64,000 nt of DNA from Henriciella sp. (GCA_013214545.1 JABSQB010000008.1:60015-124014), one strand, 5' to 3'; shown: positions 49,632-58,909, counted from the first letter of the stretch. Made by a program: numbers and translations. Notes: generated by a model from the sequence alone, not told the origin.

Positions 49632-51124
49632 TACGCGGCCTCCACTTTAGCGACCATGTCTTTCTCAAGATGGCGAGACGACATGTAGAAACAGAACGCA
49701 GCAACAATGAACCAGAGCGTGGTGACCGAAATCGATTGTTTCAAACCGGCTGAGCGGCCTTCGGCGCAGCTCGCAAGCTGGGCTTCTGTCAGGCCGTCAT
49801 TGGCAGCGCATATCGAGGCGCTCAGCCCTTCACCGCTGAGATTAGCGCCAGTGAAGACGTCGCTCATGATGCCGACAAATTGCGGCCCGATGCCGTTGCC
49901 GATGATCGAGACGATGATCAGCAAGATCGCAATCGCTGTCGCGCGCGACCGGACCGAGACCACGCCCTGTCCGATATTGTACTGCGCGCCGAGATAAGCG
50001 TAGTGGCAAATCGCGGCGAGGCCCCAGACAACGAACACAACCGTCAGGCTAGAGGCGTAGAAGGCGAAGATATAAAGCGGCACGGCCAGCAGCAGGCCAA
50101 TTGCCGGGATTATCGCAACTGCCGTCTTGAAGCGGTTGGAGAAACGGTCAGTCAGATATCCGCCGAGGAAGGTTCCGACAGCAGCTAGCGCAGACAATGG
50201 CGCACCGAAATTGATCGAGGCTTCCCGCACGCCGAGCCCATGTTCGCGGATCAGGAATGGGATCTGGAAGGTGAACAGGCCATAGCCAACAAAGGCGACC
50301 AGTGCGGCACCCGCTGACATCCACCAGAAGCTCGGCTTTGAAGCGAGTTCCTGCAGCGTTTCCTTGGTCGAGGCTTTTTCGACTTTCTGTGCGTTCGGCG
50401 GGTCGGAATAGCCGCGCGGCGGTTCTTTCACCGTGAACCAGAGCAGCGCCCCGATAAGGACGCCCGGCAGTCCGATAACCACAAAAGCGATGCGCCAGCC
50501 TTCAACATTCTGCCAGTCGATGCCTGTGAATAGGCCACCGACGCCGATGCCGTCGAGCCAGGCCCCGAAGGCAGGTCCGCTGAGCTCTGCCAAAGGGCCG
50601 CCAAAAAGATAAGCGAGCACGCCGCCCAGTGTAACGCCCATGGAGTAAATCCCGAGCGCCGTGGCGCGGTGCTTGGCAGGGTAATAGTCACCAATGATGG
50701 AGTTGGCGGGCGGCGTACAACCGGCTTCGCCCACTGCTACGCCGATCCGGAACAGCATCAGCGTAATGAAACCCGCAGCGATGCCGCACAGCGCGGTCAT
50801 CACGGACCAGAGAACGATACAGATGACGATAATATTGACCCGATTGAACCGATCGGCCGCCATCGCAATCGGCAGGCCCATCACGGCGTAGAAAATCGCG
50901 AACGGCCAGCTGGCGAGCAGGCCGAACTGGGTATCGCTGAGGCTGAATGTGGTGATGATCGGTTCGGCCAGGACGCCGATCAGGTTCCGGTCAATGAAGT
51001 TCAGGGTGTAGACCACCATGAGCATCAACAACACATAAGTGCGATAATTCTTAGAGCCGTAGCCGGTTTCGTGTCCTGCACCGGCAGCTCCAGCACCGGC
51101 CGCCGCGGTTGCGGTGTCGCTCAT
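49631..51124 (-). CDS. MFS transporter (Spinster-like), first of a tandem pair
   Basis: A 497-residue twelve-helix transporter. YVLLMLMVVYTLNFIDRNLIGVL, IGVAVGEAGCTPPANSIIGDYY and VKEPPRGYSDPPN parallel its downstream neighbour. It carries a Gly/Ala-rich N-terminal cytoplasmic tail. Substrate unknown. First gene of the unit MFS-MFS-thrB. Confidence 0.92.
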   Translation of the reverse strand: MSDTATAAAGAGAAGAGHETGYGSKNYRTYVLLMLMVVYTLNFIDRNLIGVLAEPIITTFSLSDTQFGLLASWPFAIFYAVMGLPIAMAADRFNRVNIIVICIVLWSVMTALCGIAAGFITLMLFRIGVAVGEAGCTPPANSIIGDYYPAKHRATALGIYSMGVTLGGVLAYLFGGPLAELSGPAFGAWLDGIGVGGLFTGIDWQNVEGWRIAFVVIGLPGVLIGALLWFTVKEPPRGYSDPPNAQKVEKASTKETLQELASKPSFWWMSAGAALVAFVGYGLFTFQIPFLIREHGLGVREASINFGAPLSALAAVGTFLGGYLTDRFSNRFKTAVAIIPAIGLLLAVPLYIFAFYASSLTVVFVVWGLAAICHYAYLGAQYNIGQGVVSVRSRATAIAILLIIVSIIGNGIGPQFVGIMSDVFTGANLSGEGLSASICAANDGLTEAQLASCAEGRSAGLKQSISVTTLWFIVAAFCFYMSSRHLEKDMVAKVEAA

Positions 51125-51260
51125 TCAAAGCCTCCCAAGCTACGCCTTGAATGGCGCATTTCATTTTTTATTGTGGTTACGGTAACTTGCCCGCTCCACC
51201 GCGCAAGCCTTTTCGCAGGGACAGGTTGTGCAAACCGCATCCAAAGGCAGCGGGTGGTTG

Positions 51261-51950
51261 CTAAATCAGCCCCTCGGATTTGAAGCTGGTGACCCCGTGT
51301 TTGGCGGCAATCAGGTGATCGTGGACGCGGATTTCAAAGGGCGCGAGCGCGTCGACAATCTCTCTTGTAATGTCGATGTCTGAGCGCGAAGGCGTTGGGT
51401 CGCCGGAGGGGTGATTATGGACCAGGATCAGGGCCGAGGCGGAGAGCTCCAGCGCCCGCCGCGCAATTTCACGCGGATAGACTGGGGCGTGATCGACGGT
51501 GCCCTGGCCCATCAATTCATCGGCGATCAACTGGTTCTTCCGGTCCAGGAACAGGACACGGAACTGCTCGCGCGTTTCATGTTGCAGCTGTCCGCGAACA
51601 TAGGCGAGCAGGGCCGACCAGCTGGAGATGATCGAGCGTCCGGCAATCTCCTCGCGATGGGTGCGGGCACCAATCTCTCGGGTGGCTCTGATATAGGCCG
51701 CGACCGTTTCGCCGACACCTGGCACCTTGATGAGTTCTGAGGGGTCTGCCGCCAACACCCCGGATAGCGATCCGAAGCGTCGAAGCAGCGTCTTGGCGAC
51801 CGGTTTGACATCTCGTCTTGGAATGAAAGCGAATAAGAGCGTCTCCAGCAGCTCATAATCATCAAGCGCGCTGGCACCTCGCTGGATCAGCTTTCCACGC
51901 AGTCTGTCTCTGTGCCCCTGCCAATGTGGCCGCGCGGCTTTGTCAGTCAA
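51261..51950 (-). CDS. radC: RadC family protein (JAB/MPN domain)
   Basis: A 229-residue RadC. An N-terminal helix-hairpin-helix region (LSGVLAADPSELIKVPGVGE) precedes the JAB1/MPN-like metalloprotease fold with LVHNHPSGDPTPSRSDI, keeping the HxH and Asp metal ligands. The old DNA-repair assignment of RadC has been questioned, and its true role is unclear. Its start overlaps the stop of map by four bases. Confidence 0.93.
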   Translation of the reverse strand: MTDKAARPHWQGHRDRLRGKLIQRGASALDDYELLETLLFAFIPRRDVKPVAKTLLRRFGSLSGVLAADPSELIKVPGVGETVAAYIRATREIGARTHREEIAGRSIISSWSALLAYVRGQLQHETREQFRVLFLDRKNQLIADELMGQGTVDHAPVYPREIARRALELSASALILVHNHPSGDPTPSRSDIDITREIVDALAPFEIRVHDHLIAAKHGVTSFKSEGLI

Positions 51951-52768
51951 TCGCTTACCGTGTGAGGGGTGTGGTAATTCTTCGGAGAGGCCGTGAAGAT
52001 CTCGCAGCCATCCTTGGTGACACCGACAGAGTGTTCGAACTGGGCTGAGAGCTTGCGGTCGCGCGTCACAGCGGTCCAGCCATCACTCAATATGGCGGCG
52101 TCCTTTCGGCCAACATTGAGCATTGGCTCAATCGTGAAGAACATGCCTTCTTTCAGCTCCGGACCCGTTCCGGCGCGGGCGCTGTGGACGACATTTGGTT
52201 CGTCATGGAACAGCTGGCCGAGGCCGTGGCCACAGAAATCCTCGACCACGGAGAACCGGTTCTTGCGCGCGACTTCAGAAATCGCCGCGCCAATATCGCC
52301 GAAGCGATTGCCGGGTTTGACGGCAGCGATGCCAGCCATCAGGGACTCGTACGTGACGTCCATCAGGCGCGTTGCGATGCGTTTCGGTTCACCGGCCGCG
52401 TACATGCGTGAATGGTCGCCATGCCAGCCATCGACGATGACCGTGACATCGATATTGGCAATGTCGCCATCCTTGAACGCGCGATCGCCTGGAATGCCAT
52501 GGCAGATGACATGATTGAGTGAGATACAGGAGGCGTGGCGATAGCCGCGATAACCAATCGTTGCGGACTGAGCGCCATGATCATAGACAAACTCGCGAAT
52601 AAGGTCGTCGATATGGGCCGTCGTGACGCCAGGTTGCACCTTCCCGACCAGCATATCCAGGCATTCTGCAACCAGCCGACCGGCTTTTCGCATGCCTTCA
52701 ATCCCCGCTTCGTCGTGAATGCGGATTTCGCCTGTGCGCATCGGCAACATGATGTCAGCTTCGGCCAT
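51947..52768 (-). CDS. map: Methionine aminopeptidase, type I
   Basis: A 273-residue type I MetAP that removes the N-terminal Met from nascent proteins. Metal ligands are in NIDVTVIVDGWHGDHSRMY (two Asp), FCGHGLGQLFHDEP (His), FTIEPML (Glu) and QFEHSVGV (Glu). It is upstream of and overlaps radC by four bases, and it diverges from the BLUF gene. Confidence 0.97.
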   Translation of the reverse strand: MAEADIMLPMRTGEIRIHDEAGIEGMRKAGRLVAECLDMLVGKVQPGVTTAHIDDLIREFVYDHGAQSATIGYRGYRHASCISLNHVICHGIPGDRAFKDGDIANIDVTVIVDGWHGDHSRMYAAGEPKRIATRLMDVTYESLMAGIAAVKPGNRFGDIGAAISEVARKNRFSVVEDFCGHGLGQLFHDEPNVVHSARAGTGPELKEGMFFTIEPMLNVGRKDAAILSDGWTAVTRDRKLSAQFEHSVGVTKDGCEIFTASPKNYHTPHTVSD

Positions 52769-52948
52769 GCCGGATGTTCTCTCTAATCAGTTCAAATGAT
52801 GGAGTTCTATATGGCAGCGATAGGCAAAAACTTCCAGCACTGAAATGACCACACGTCTCGCGGCGTTTTTAACCATCTGACAACACGCCCGGCTTGTATG
52901 CGATTGCGATTGCCCGGGGCTCGGCTAAGCCGGGGGTCGGAGTATATT

Positions 52949-53368
52949 ATGTATCGACTTGTCTATGTCAGCACCGCGAAGACGGATTTGAGCGCCGAAG
53001 ATATCGGGCGCATCCTCGACGTGTCGCAGTCGAACAATCATGAGCGATACATTACCGGTTTCTTGGCCCATAATGGGCGCCACTTCATGCAGGCTCTGGA
53101 GGGCGCGTATGAGGAGGTTAGAGAGATTTACGATCGCATCCTTGCCGATGACCGGCACGAAGGGGTCGTCCAGATTCTAGGCGAAAAAATCGAACAGCGG
53201 GCCTTCCCGGAATGGGCGATGAACTATTTCCGCGTCGATGATCGCTCGCATGGGGCGATGGTGATTCAGCGCGATGATCCTGTCGATAGCCTGCTACCAA
53301 AGGATATGCCGCGAGAATTGCTGCATTTATTCGCGCGATTCATGCGAATTGAGCCTTTGACCGTGTAA
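52949..53368 (+). CDS. BLUF-domain blue-light photoreceptor
   Basis: A 139-residue single-domain BLUF protein that binds FAD and senses blue light. The residues fit AppA exactly in spacing: Y6, N30 and Q48 for the flavin hydrogen-bond switch, and W89 and M91 for the semi-conserved Trp/Met. After the domain only about 40 residues remain, so the output must be by protein contact. I chose the ATG at 52949, preceded by CGGAG, because MYRLVYVS is the family start; the longer frame from 52898 adds an unlikely leader. The next gene (53425), of unknown function, is a natural partner candidate. Confidence 0.94.
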   Translation: MYRLVYVSTAKTDLSAEDIGRILDVSQSNNHERYITGFLAHNGRHFMQALEGAYEEVREIYDRILADDRHEGVVQILGEKIEQRAFPEWAMNYFRVDDRSHGAMVIQRDDPVDSLLPKDMPRELLHLFARFMRIEPLTV

Positions 53369-53424
53369 ACGCATTGGCAACTGCTTCTTGATACCGTCTG
53401 GGTTGAATTTGAAGCGAGGCCCTG

Positions 53425-54372
53425 ATGGATCAGGAAACCCAGATCATAATGGCGCGTGTGGCGAAGGTCGGCGAAATGACCGAATCCGAGGCGCACCGTA
53501 TCGTCAATGAAATCTACTCCGATGGAATTGTCAGCCGCGGCGAAGCCGAAACGCTGTTCCGGCTGAACGAGACTTTGTCCGCCACCAACCCGGAATGGGG
53601 CAGCCGGTTTCGCGAAGCGCTGACCGATTTCCTCATCACCCGCGAAGCGCCGGAAGGCTGGGTCACCGATGAGGAAGCCGACTGGCTGCTCGATCAGGTG
53701 CACCATGATGGCGAGTTTCCGTGTCTCGAAGAGATTGATTTGCTGATCGCCGTCTTGCGCAAAGCTGACGGTGTTCCGGAAAAGCTTGCCCACTACACTC
53801 TGGATGCTGTGATGCACCGGATCGTCGAAGCGGGCAAAGCCACCCAGGCGATGGTCGAGCGCGCCCGATTCGCTCTGTTTGCAGGTGCTGGTGATGGTGG
53901 CCTTTGGGTCAGCCAGCACGAGGCCAGCGCGCTGTTCGCCACAAACGATACGATTGCCAATGCGGATAATGATCCAAGTTGGAACGATCTGTTCGCGCGG
54001 GCTGTCGGCAATCACCTGATGGCACGAGCGCACCCTGAGCCAAAATCAATCGAAGATGCCTTCGAGCGCGAAGCCTGGTTGAAGGATACCAGCGTCAATC
54101 CCGGCGGGCTGTTTGCTCGCATGGGTGCATCCTTCTTCAGCGGCAACTGGTTCGCCTCGGTGACCCACAATCCGCGCAAGGCCGAGCAGGCCCGGATGGC
54201 GGCGGCTGAGGCGGCCACGCGTGAAGCCGAAAAAGTCACCAGTGAAGAAACCGACTGGGTCCTTGCCGGCATTGAGGGCGACGGTAAGATCAGTCCGGCT
54301 GAGCAGGCGCTGATCGACTTTCTGCGCGCTGAAGCGCCTGGATTTGCCGAAGGGCTTACCTTAGCAGCCTGA
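53425..54372 (+). CDS. Internally duplicated protein of unknown function, EF-hand/TerB-like helices
   Basis: A 315-residue soluble helical protein with no signal. It is built of two related halves: DGIVSRGEAETLFRLNETLS (about 32-52) mirrors a segment at about 156-176 with SQHEASALFATNDTIA, and VTDEEADWLLDQVHHDGEF (about 79-97) mirrors TSEETDWVLAGIEGDGKIS near 275-293. The DG-containing loops after EE..WLL helices recall EF-hand or TerB-like units. I recognise no assigned function. It starts 56 bases after the BLUF gene on the same strand, so it may be its output protein. Confidence 0.7.
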   Translation: MDQETQIIMARVAKVGEMTESEAHRIVNEIYSDGIVSRGEAETLFRLNETLSATNPEWGSRFREALTDFLITREAPEGWVTDEEADWLLDQVHHDGEFPCLEEIDLLIAVLRKADGVPEKLAHYTLDAVMHRIVEAGKATQAMVERARFALFAGAGDGGLWVSQHEASALFATNDTIANADNDPSWNDLFARAVGNHLMARAHPEPKSIEDAFEREAWLKDTSVNPGGLFARMGASFFSGNWFASVTHNPRKAEQARMAAAEAATREAEKVTSEETDWVLAGIEGDGKISPAEQALIDFLRAEAPGFAEGLTLAA

Positions 54373-54403
54373 TCAGGGTTCCAAGCGGCGTTCGGCCACA
54401 TTT

Positions 54404-54438
54404 GTGCAAGCCTTTGCGGGACTTCCGCAGGCTTGTGC
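54404..54438 (+). promoter_or_regulatory. Long imperfect hairpin upstream of pccA
   Basis: GTGCAAGCC (54404-54412) pairs with GGCTTGTGC (54430-54438), and, after a two-base bulge, TGCGG pairs with CCGCA around a five-base loop. Its GC-rich stem lies 104 bases before the pccA start; the 170-base gap also has three copies of AAGCGG. It may close the upstream gene or be a binding region for a propionate regulator; a T-run is absent. Confidence 0.35.
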
Positions 54439-54542
54439 ACCTCCAAAATCCTGGTTTTACCAAGCGGAAATCTCGACAAGCGGTTTCTGGCGCTCTAATC
54501 CCGGCGTCTGAAAACCAGATGTAGATTCAGCGGGGCTGACAA

Positions 54543-56540
54543 ATGTTCAAAAAGATCCTGATTGCCAACCGGGGTGAAATCGCCGTTCGTGTGATCAAGA
54601 CGTGCCGCCGACTTGGGGTCAAGACGGTCGTTGTTTACTCCGATGCTGATGCAGGATCCATGGCTGTGGAAATGGCTGACGAAGCCGTACATATTGGCCC
54701 TTCGCCTGCGGCTGAGTCTTATCTCGTCATGGACAAGATCGTCGATGCGGTGAAGCAAACCGGCGCCGAAGCGGTGCATCCGGGTTTTGGCTTCCTGTCG
54801 GAAAACCCGGCCTTCGCGAAGCGCCTGGAAAAAGAAAAAATCGTCTTCATTGGCCCCAACGCCCACGCCATCGAAGCGATGGGCGACAAGATCAGTTCCA
54901 AGAAACTCGCCGCAGATGCTGGCGTCTCCACCGTGCCCGGCCATATGGGTCTGATCGACAACACCAAGGAAGCGGTCAAAATCTCTAAGGAGATTGGCTA
55001 TCCGGTGATGATCAAGGCGTCAGCGGGTGGCGGCGGTAAAGGTATTCGGATCGCCTACGACGATAAGGATGTCGAAGAGGGCTATCCGGCCGTGAAGGCG
55101 GAAGCTACGGCTTCGTTCGGCGACGACCGGATCTTCATCGAGAAGTTCATCCTCGAGCCGCGCCATGTCGAGATCCAGGTCATGGGCGATAAGCATGGCA
55201 ATTGCGTCTATCTGTTTGAACGCGAATGCTCGATCCAGCGTCGCAACCAGAAAGTGCTCGAAGAGGCACCATCGCCTCTACTCGACGAAGCCACTCGCAA
55301 GAAAATGGGCGAACAAGCTGTCGCTCTGGCCAAGGCTGTCGACTATGATAGCGCCGGCACTGTCGAGTTTGTCGCCTCGGGCAAGGATAAGAGCTTCTAC
55401 TTCCTCGAAATGAACACCCGCCTGCAGGTGGAACACCCGGTGACTGAAATGATCACGGGCGTCGACCTCGTCGAACAAATGCTGCGCTCGGCTTATGGCG
55501 AGAAGCTGAATCTCGATCAGAAGAAACTCAAGATCAATGGCTGGGCGATCGAGAGCCGGGTCTATGCCGAAGACCCTTATCGCAACTTCCTGCCATCCAT
55601 CGGCCGTTTGAAGCGCTTCATTCCGCCCGCTGAAGGTAGCCTCAGCGGCGGCACGGTGCGGATGGATAGCGGCGTGCGCGAAGGCGACGAGATCTCGATG
55701 TTCTACGATCCGATGATCGCCAAGCTGGTCACGCATGGCAAGGATCGTGACCATGCTCTGGATGTCCAGGCTGAGGCGCTCGATCGGTTCCATATTGAGG
55801 GGATCCAGGACAATATGCCGTTCTGTGCCGCGGTGATGGACGAAAAACGATTCCGCTCCGGCAATATTACCACTGCCTACATCAAGGACGAGTTCCCGGA
55901 CGGGTTTCAGGGCACCGCGCCGACCAAGGCTCAGACCGCCATGCTGACCGTGGTTGCCGCCTATGTTCACGGCGTGAATGCGCGCCGCGCCAGCCAAATC
56001 ACGGGCCGCATGTCGCCAATTGAACCGCTTCGAGATGACTGGGTGGTCGTGCTTGGTGACGACTATATCCCGGTCAAACTGGAACTGGGTGAAGGCGAAG
56101 CGACAGTCAAAATCGGCAAGAAATCACATACGTTCGTGACCGATTGGGTGCCAGGGCAGCCGCTGGTCGAGGGTGTGCTCGATGGCCAGGCCATCGCCGT
56201 CAAAGTGGCCAATCAGACAGAAGGCTATCTGGTGCGCCATCGCGGCGTTCGCGTGCATGCGTTGGTCTGCACGCCCGTCGCTGCGGATATGCACAAGCGC
56301 CTGCCGGAAAAGGAAAAACCGGACCTGTCCAAACTGATCATTTCGCCGATGCCGGGCCTTGTGGTCTCGGTCGATGTTGAAGTCGGTCAGGAGGTTCAGG
56401 AAGGCGAGGCGGTCTGTATCGTTGAAGCGATGAAAATGCAGAACATCATCCGCGCCGAGGCCGATGGCACAGTCCAGGCGATCAATGTCGGTGCCGGAGA
56501 TAGCGTCGCTGCAGACGAGATCATGGTCGAATTCGAGTAA
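54543..56540 (+). CDS. pccA: Propionyl-CoA carboxylase alpha subunit (biotin carboxylase/biotin carrier)
   Basis: A 665-residue biotin-dependent acyl-CoA carboxylase subunit. Biotin carboxylase core from MFKKILIANRGEIAVRVIKT through the ATP-grasp (KASAGGGGKGIRIAY) to FLEMNTRLQVEHPVTE; a BT linker domain about 460-590; and the biotinyl domain at the end with VEAMKMQN, biotin on K631. It carboxylates propionyl-CoA to methylmalonyl-CoA with a beta subunit that is not in this window. Acetyl- or methylcrotonyl-CoA as substrate is less likely given the BT domain and length but not excluded. Confidence 0.93.
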   Translation: MFKKILIANRGEIAVRVIKTCRRLGVKTVVVYSDADAGSMAVEMADEAVHIGPSPAAESYLVMDKIVDAVKQTGAEAVHPGFGFLSENPAFAKRLEKEKIVFIGPNAHAIEAMGDKISSKKLAADAGVSTVPGHMGLIDNTKEAVKISKEIGYPVMIKASAGGGGKGIRIAYDDKDVEEGYPAVKAEATASFGDDRIFIEKFILEPRHVEIQVMGDKHGNCVYLFERECSIQRRNQKVLEEAPSPLLDEATRKKMGEQAVALAKAVDYDSAGTVEFVASGKDKSFYFLEMNTRLQVEHPVTEMITGVDLVEQMLRSAYGEKLNLDQKKLKINGWAIESRVYAEDPYRNFLPSIGRLKRFIPPAEGSLSGGTVRMDSGVREGDEISMFYDPMIAKLVTHGKDRDHALDVQAEALDRFHIEGIQDNMPFCAAVMDEKRFRSGNITTAYIKDEFPDGFQGTAPTKAQTAMLTVVAAYVHGVNARRASQITGRMSPIEPLRDDWVVVLGDDYIPVKLELGEGEATVKIGKKSHTFVTDWVPGQPLVEGVLDGQAIAVKVANQTEGYLVRHRGVRVHALVCTPVAADMHKRLPEKEKPDLSKLIISPMPGLVVSVDVEVGQEVQEGEAVCIVEAMKMQNIIRAEADGTVQAINVGAGDSVAADEIMVEFE

Positions 56541-56609
56541 GTCGCGCAGCTGCGAGAGTTGCCACACGTTCGAATTCCGCTAGCCTCGCGTCAAAAGCAG
56601 GAGGACAGC

Positions 56610-57128
56610 ATGGGCGGTCTATTGTTCAGTCCGAACGGTCGCATCGGTCGAAATAGATTTTGGCAAGGGATGGTGGTTCTGACGGTTGCCAGTGTGCTGG
56701 TTGCGGCCGGCGCTGTTATGCTCGGAACGCTGGTGAGCTTGATCAGCTATCTGCTGATCTATCCCTATATTTGTGTGTACGGCAAACGCCTCCACGATGC
56801 CGGCCTCACCGCCTGGTGGGTGATTGGCGTCTGGTTTGGAACCATGGTGTTCAACTTCATCCTCAGCCTGTTTCTCACGCCAATCTTCATGGGTGAGGAA
56901 GAGATGGCGATCCAGGAAGAGATGACTGAGCGCATGATGTCAGGCGACTTTGCCGGGATGATGGAAGGCGCGGAAATTCTCGCCGCAGAACTGTTGCCTC
57001 TGACGATCTTTCTGACTGTGGTGACCAATCTCGTCGCTGCGATTGTCGTCGGCCTGCTGCCGACCCAACCTCGAGAAAACAAGCATGGTCCTGTGCCGGG
57101 AAGCGGCGCGGCCGACACGTTCGGATAA
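56610..57128 (+). CDS. DUF805 family membrane protein
   Basis: A 172-residue membrane protein. LFSPNGRIGRNRFWQGMVV and YPYICVYGKRLHDAGLTAWW are the DUF805 marks; three to four hydrophobic segments are visible, and an acidic loop lies around residues 100-125. Function unknown. AGGAGGAC sits seven bases before the ATG at 56610, which decides the start against the longer frame from 56559. Confidence 0.88.
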   Translation: MGGLLFSPNGRIGRNRFWQGMVVLTVASVLVAAGAVMLGTLVSLISYLLIYPYICVYGKRLHDAGLTAWWVIGVWFGTMVFNFILSLFLTPIFMGEEEMAIQEEMTERMMSGDFAGMMEGAEILAAELLPLTIFLTVVTNLVAAIVVGLLPTQPRENKHGPVPGSGAADTFG

Positions 57129-57138
57129 TTCTTGCCTG

Positions 57139-57187
57139 TCGATAAAGTTTTATCGTTTATTGATAAATCGATCTAAGTGTGTATAAG
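57139..57187 (+). promoter_or_regulatory. Sigma-70 promoter with an overlapping palindrome
   Basis: TTGATA (57159-57164), 17-base spacer, TATAAG (57182-57187) form a good vegetative promoter 40 bases before the next gene. Upstream, CGATAA and TTATCG (57139-57144, 57149-57154) are a perfect palindrome with a four-base centre, and a third GATAAA copy covers the -35 box, which suggests regulator binding. Confidence 0.55.
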
Positions 57188-57226
57188 CGTCGTACTTAAG
57201 ATAACTGCTTAAAGGACGTTTGCGCT

Positions 57227-58066
57227 ATGAGCGACGCCATTTCCTCCCAGGCTCCGATCGATCCGGAGCGCCCGTGGATCACAGAAGAAGACGGGGATCC
57301 GGCCAAAATGAACTGGCTGGACACGTTTCTGAACCCAGCGGGCGAATCGCCGAAGCTGCATTTCACGCGGGCCTGGACGATCCTGTTCTTCGCTGGCGTT
57401 CTGGCCTGGCCGGGGTTTGGGCTGGCCAGCTTTATCGCCGGTGCAGCAGGGATGGACACATCCGGCCTGTCGGCATTCCACGGCTATCTGATCGCTGTCG
57501 TACTCGGCGTCTCGTCGATCCTGTCATTCGTGATTCACTCGCGCCGTCTCAATCATGCCGGCAAGACCTCGCTCTGGGCGATTTTGATACTGATCCCTCT
57601 GGCGTTGGGTTCCCTCGCTTTCATGGGTGGGATCAGCGGCAAGGCCGCAGAATATCAGGAACTGTATGACAAACGCGCAGTGTATCTTGAAGATCCTGCC
57701 GCATGGCGCGAAGCCCGGCTGGAAGAGCAACGCAAAGCGCAGGCGGAAGCGGAACAGGCGCGACTGGAAGCCGAAGCCGCGCGCGCTGCGGGTGAAGAGC
57801 CAAGCGAAGAGGGCGCCCAGAATCGCGGTCAGCGCGGCGGCCCTCCAGGAGGTTTTGGCGGCGGTCCAAGTCCAGAAAACCCACTGCCGACCAAGGAAGC
57901 CTTCATCGTTCGCCCAAATCTGATGTCCTTCTTCGGTCCCATCTTCCTGATCAGCATTCCGATCATGATCTGGAGCCTGACCTGGGTCGCCCGCAAACCG
58001 GGCAAGCATGCATCAGCAGGTGCCGGTATGGGGTATGGCGAGCAGCAGACCGGGGCGTTCAGCTAG
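57227..58066 (+). CDS. DUF805-like membrane protein with an inserted coiled coil
   Basis: A 279-residue membrane protein. [20 protein letters not shown] and [19 protein letters not shown] recall DUF805, as in the upstream gene. Between the third and last membrane helix there is a charged insertion (about 145-205: [20 protein letters not shown] and on) that should be coiled-coil, then a Gly/Pro-rich stretch ([16 protein letters not shown]). The last helix is [17 protein letters not shown]. Function unknown. Its own promoter is visible upstream. The stop overlaps that of lipB by four bases. Confidence 0.75.
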   Translation: MSDAISSQAPIDPERPWITEEDGDPAKMNWLDTFLNPAGESPKLHFTRAWTILFFAGVLAWPGFGLASFIAGAAGMDTSGLSAFHGYLIAVVLGVSSILSFVIHSRRLNHAGKTSLWAILILIPLALGSLAFMGGISGKAAEYQELYDKRAVYLEDPAAWREARLEEQRKAQAEAEQARLEAEAARAAGEEPSEEGAQNRGQRGGPPGGFGGGPSPENPLPTKEAFIVRPNLMSFFGPIFLISIPIMIWSLTWVARKPGKHASAGAGMGYGEQQTGAFS

Positions 58067-58749
58067 GCCAGCGGTTCGCCGGGCGAGGTATCAGACACAA
58101 ACACTTTCTCGAAGGCCTGTCGCAGCGCCTCATCGGCTTCATCCATGCCAACCGGTAATCCGAGATCGACGAGGCTCGTCACCCCGAAATGTGGGTCATC
58201 GATGCCGCACGGGGTAATGCCTGAGAAGTGTTCAAGCTCGGGCTCAACATTCAGGCTGATCCCATGAAAGCTCACCCAGCGGCGCAGCCTGACCCCGATG
58301 GCGGCAATCTTGTCTTCGCGCAATTGCCCGCCCGGCTGGGTCCGATCGACCCAAACACCGACCCGGCCTTCGCGCACATCGGCATCAACATTAAACGCCT
58401 TCAACGCTTCGATGATCCAGCGTTCCAGATTGGCGACAAAGGCCCGCACATCGCGCCCACGCGCGGCGAGATCTAGAAGCACATAGGCAACCCGCTGACC
58501 GGGGCCGTGATACGTGTATTGACCGCCGCGGCCCGCATCGAAAACGGGAAACCGCGTCGGATCGCGCAAGTCATCCGGCTTGGCGCTGGTGCCCGCGGTG
58601 TACAGCGGCGGGTGCTCAAGAAGCCAGATCATTTCTGGTGCGCCATCTTCGCGGATCGCGCGTGCATAGTCCTGCATTGCTGCGTGCGCGGCCTCGTATG
58701 AGACCGGCGATGGGCTGATGGCCCAAAGCACTTGCGGGGCTTCTGACAT
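58063..58749 (-). CDS. lipB: Octanoyl-(acyl-carrier-protein):protein N-octanoyltransferase
   Basis: About 228 residues. [40 protein letters not shown] and [24 protein letters not shown] are the LipB signatures; the Cys in ITPCGI is the acyl-intermediate and a Lys lies in [11 protein letters not shown]. It transfers octanoate from ACP to lipoyl domains of dehydrogenase complexes. I prefer ATG 58749, which gives the usual start; a GTG at 58782 with GGAG three bases upstream would add eleven residues. Confidence 0.95.
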   Translation of the reverse strand: MSEAPQVLWAISPSPVSYEAAHAAMQDYARAIREDGAPEMIWLLEHPPLYTAGTSAKPDDLRDPTRFPVFDAGRGGQYTYHGPGQRVAYVLLDLAARGRDVRAFVANLERWIIEALKAFNVDADVREGRVGVWVDRTQPGGQLREDKIAAIGVRLRRWVSFHGISLNVEPELEHFSGITPCGIDDPHFGVTSLVDLGLPVGMDEADEALRQAFEKVFVSDTSPGEPLA

Positions 58750-58824
58750 CTGACTGCATATAGCGAAGACTTTTCGCTTCACAATCTCCGCGCTGCCGCG
58801 TATATGGCGCGCTCTACCCGGCGT

Positions 58825-58909
58825 GCGGCCGTGGCGGAACTGGTAGACGCGCAGCGTTGAGGTCGCTGTGGGGCAACCCGTGGAGGTTCGAGTCCTCTCG
58901 GCCGCACCA
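58825..58909 (+). tRNA. tRNA-Leu (anticodon GAG)
   Basis: An 85-base cloverleaf with a long variable arm. The acceptor stem GCGGCCG pairs with CGGCCGC (58899-58905), the anticodon stem is CAGCG/CGCTG with loop TTGAGGT (58857-58863) and anticodon GAG (58859-58861), and the T arm has GGTTCGAGTCC. The CCA end is encoded (58907-58909). It reads CUC/CUU leucine codons. The following DNA drops in GC, so this tRNA may have been an integration site. Confidence 0.96.

Noticed and set aside
52913..52936. GC-rich inverted repeat just before the BLUF ribosome-binding site
   Set aside because: The stem is short (CGGC/GCCG) or needs internal mismatches and the sequence is GC-rich, so I do not claim a regulator.
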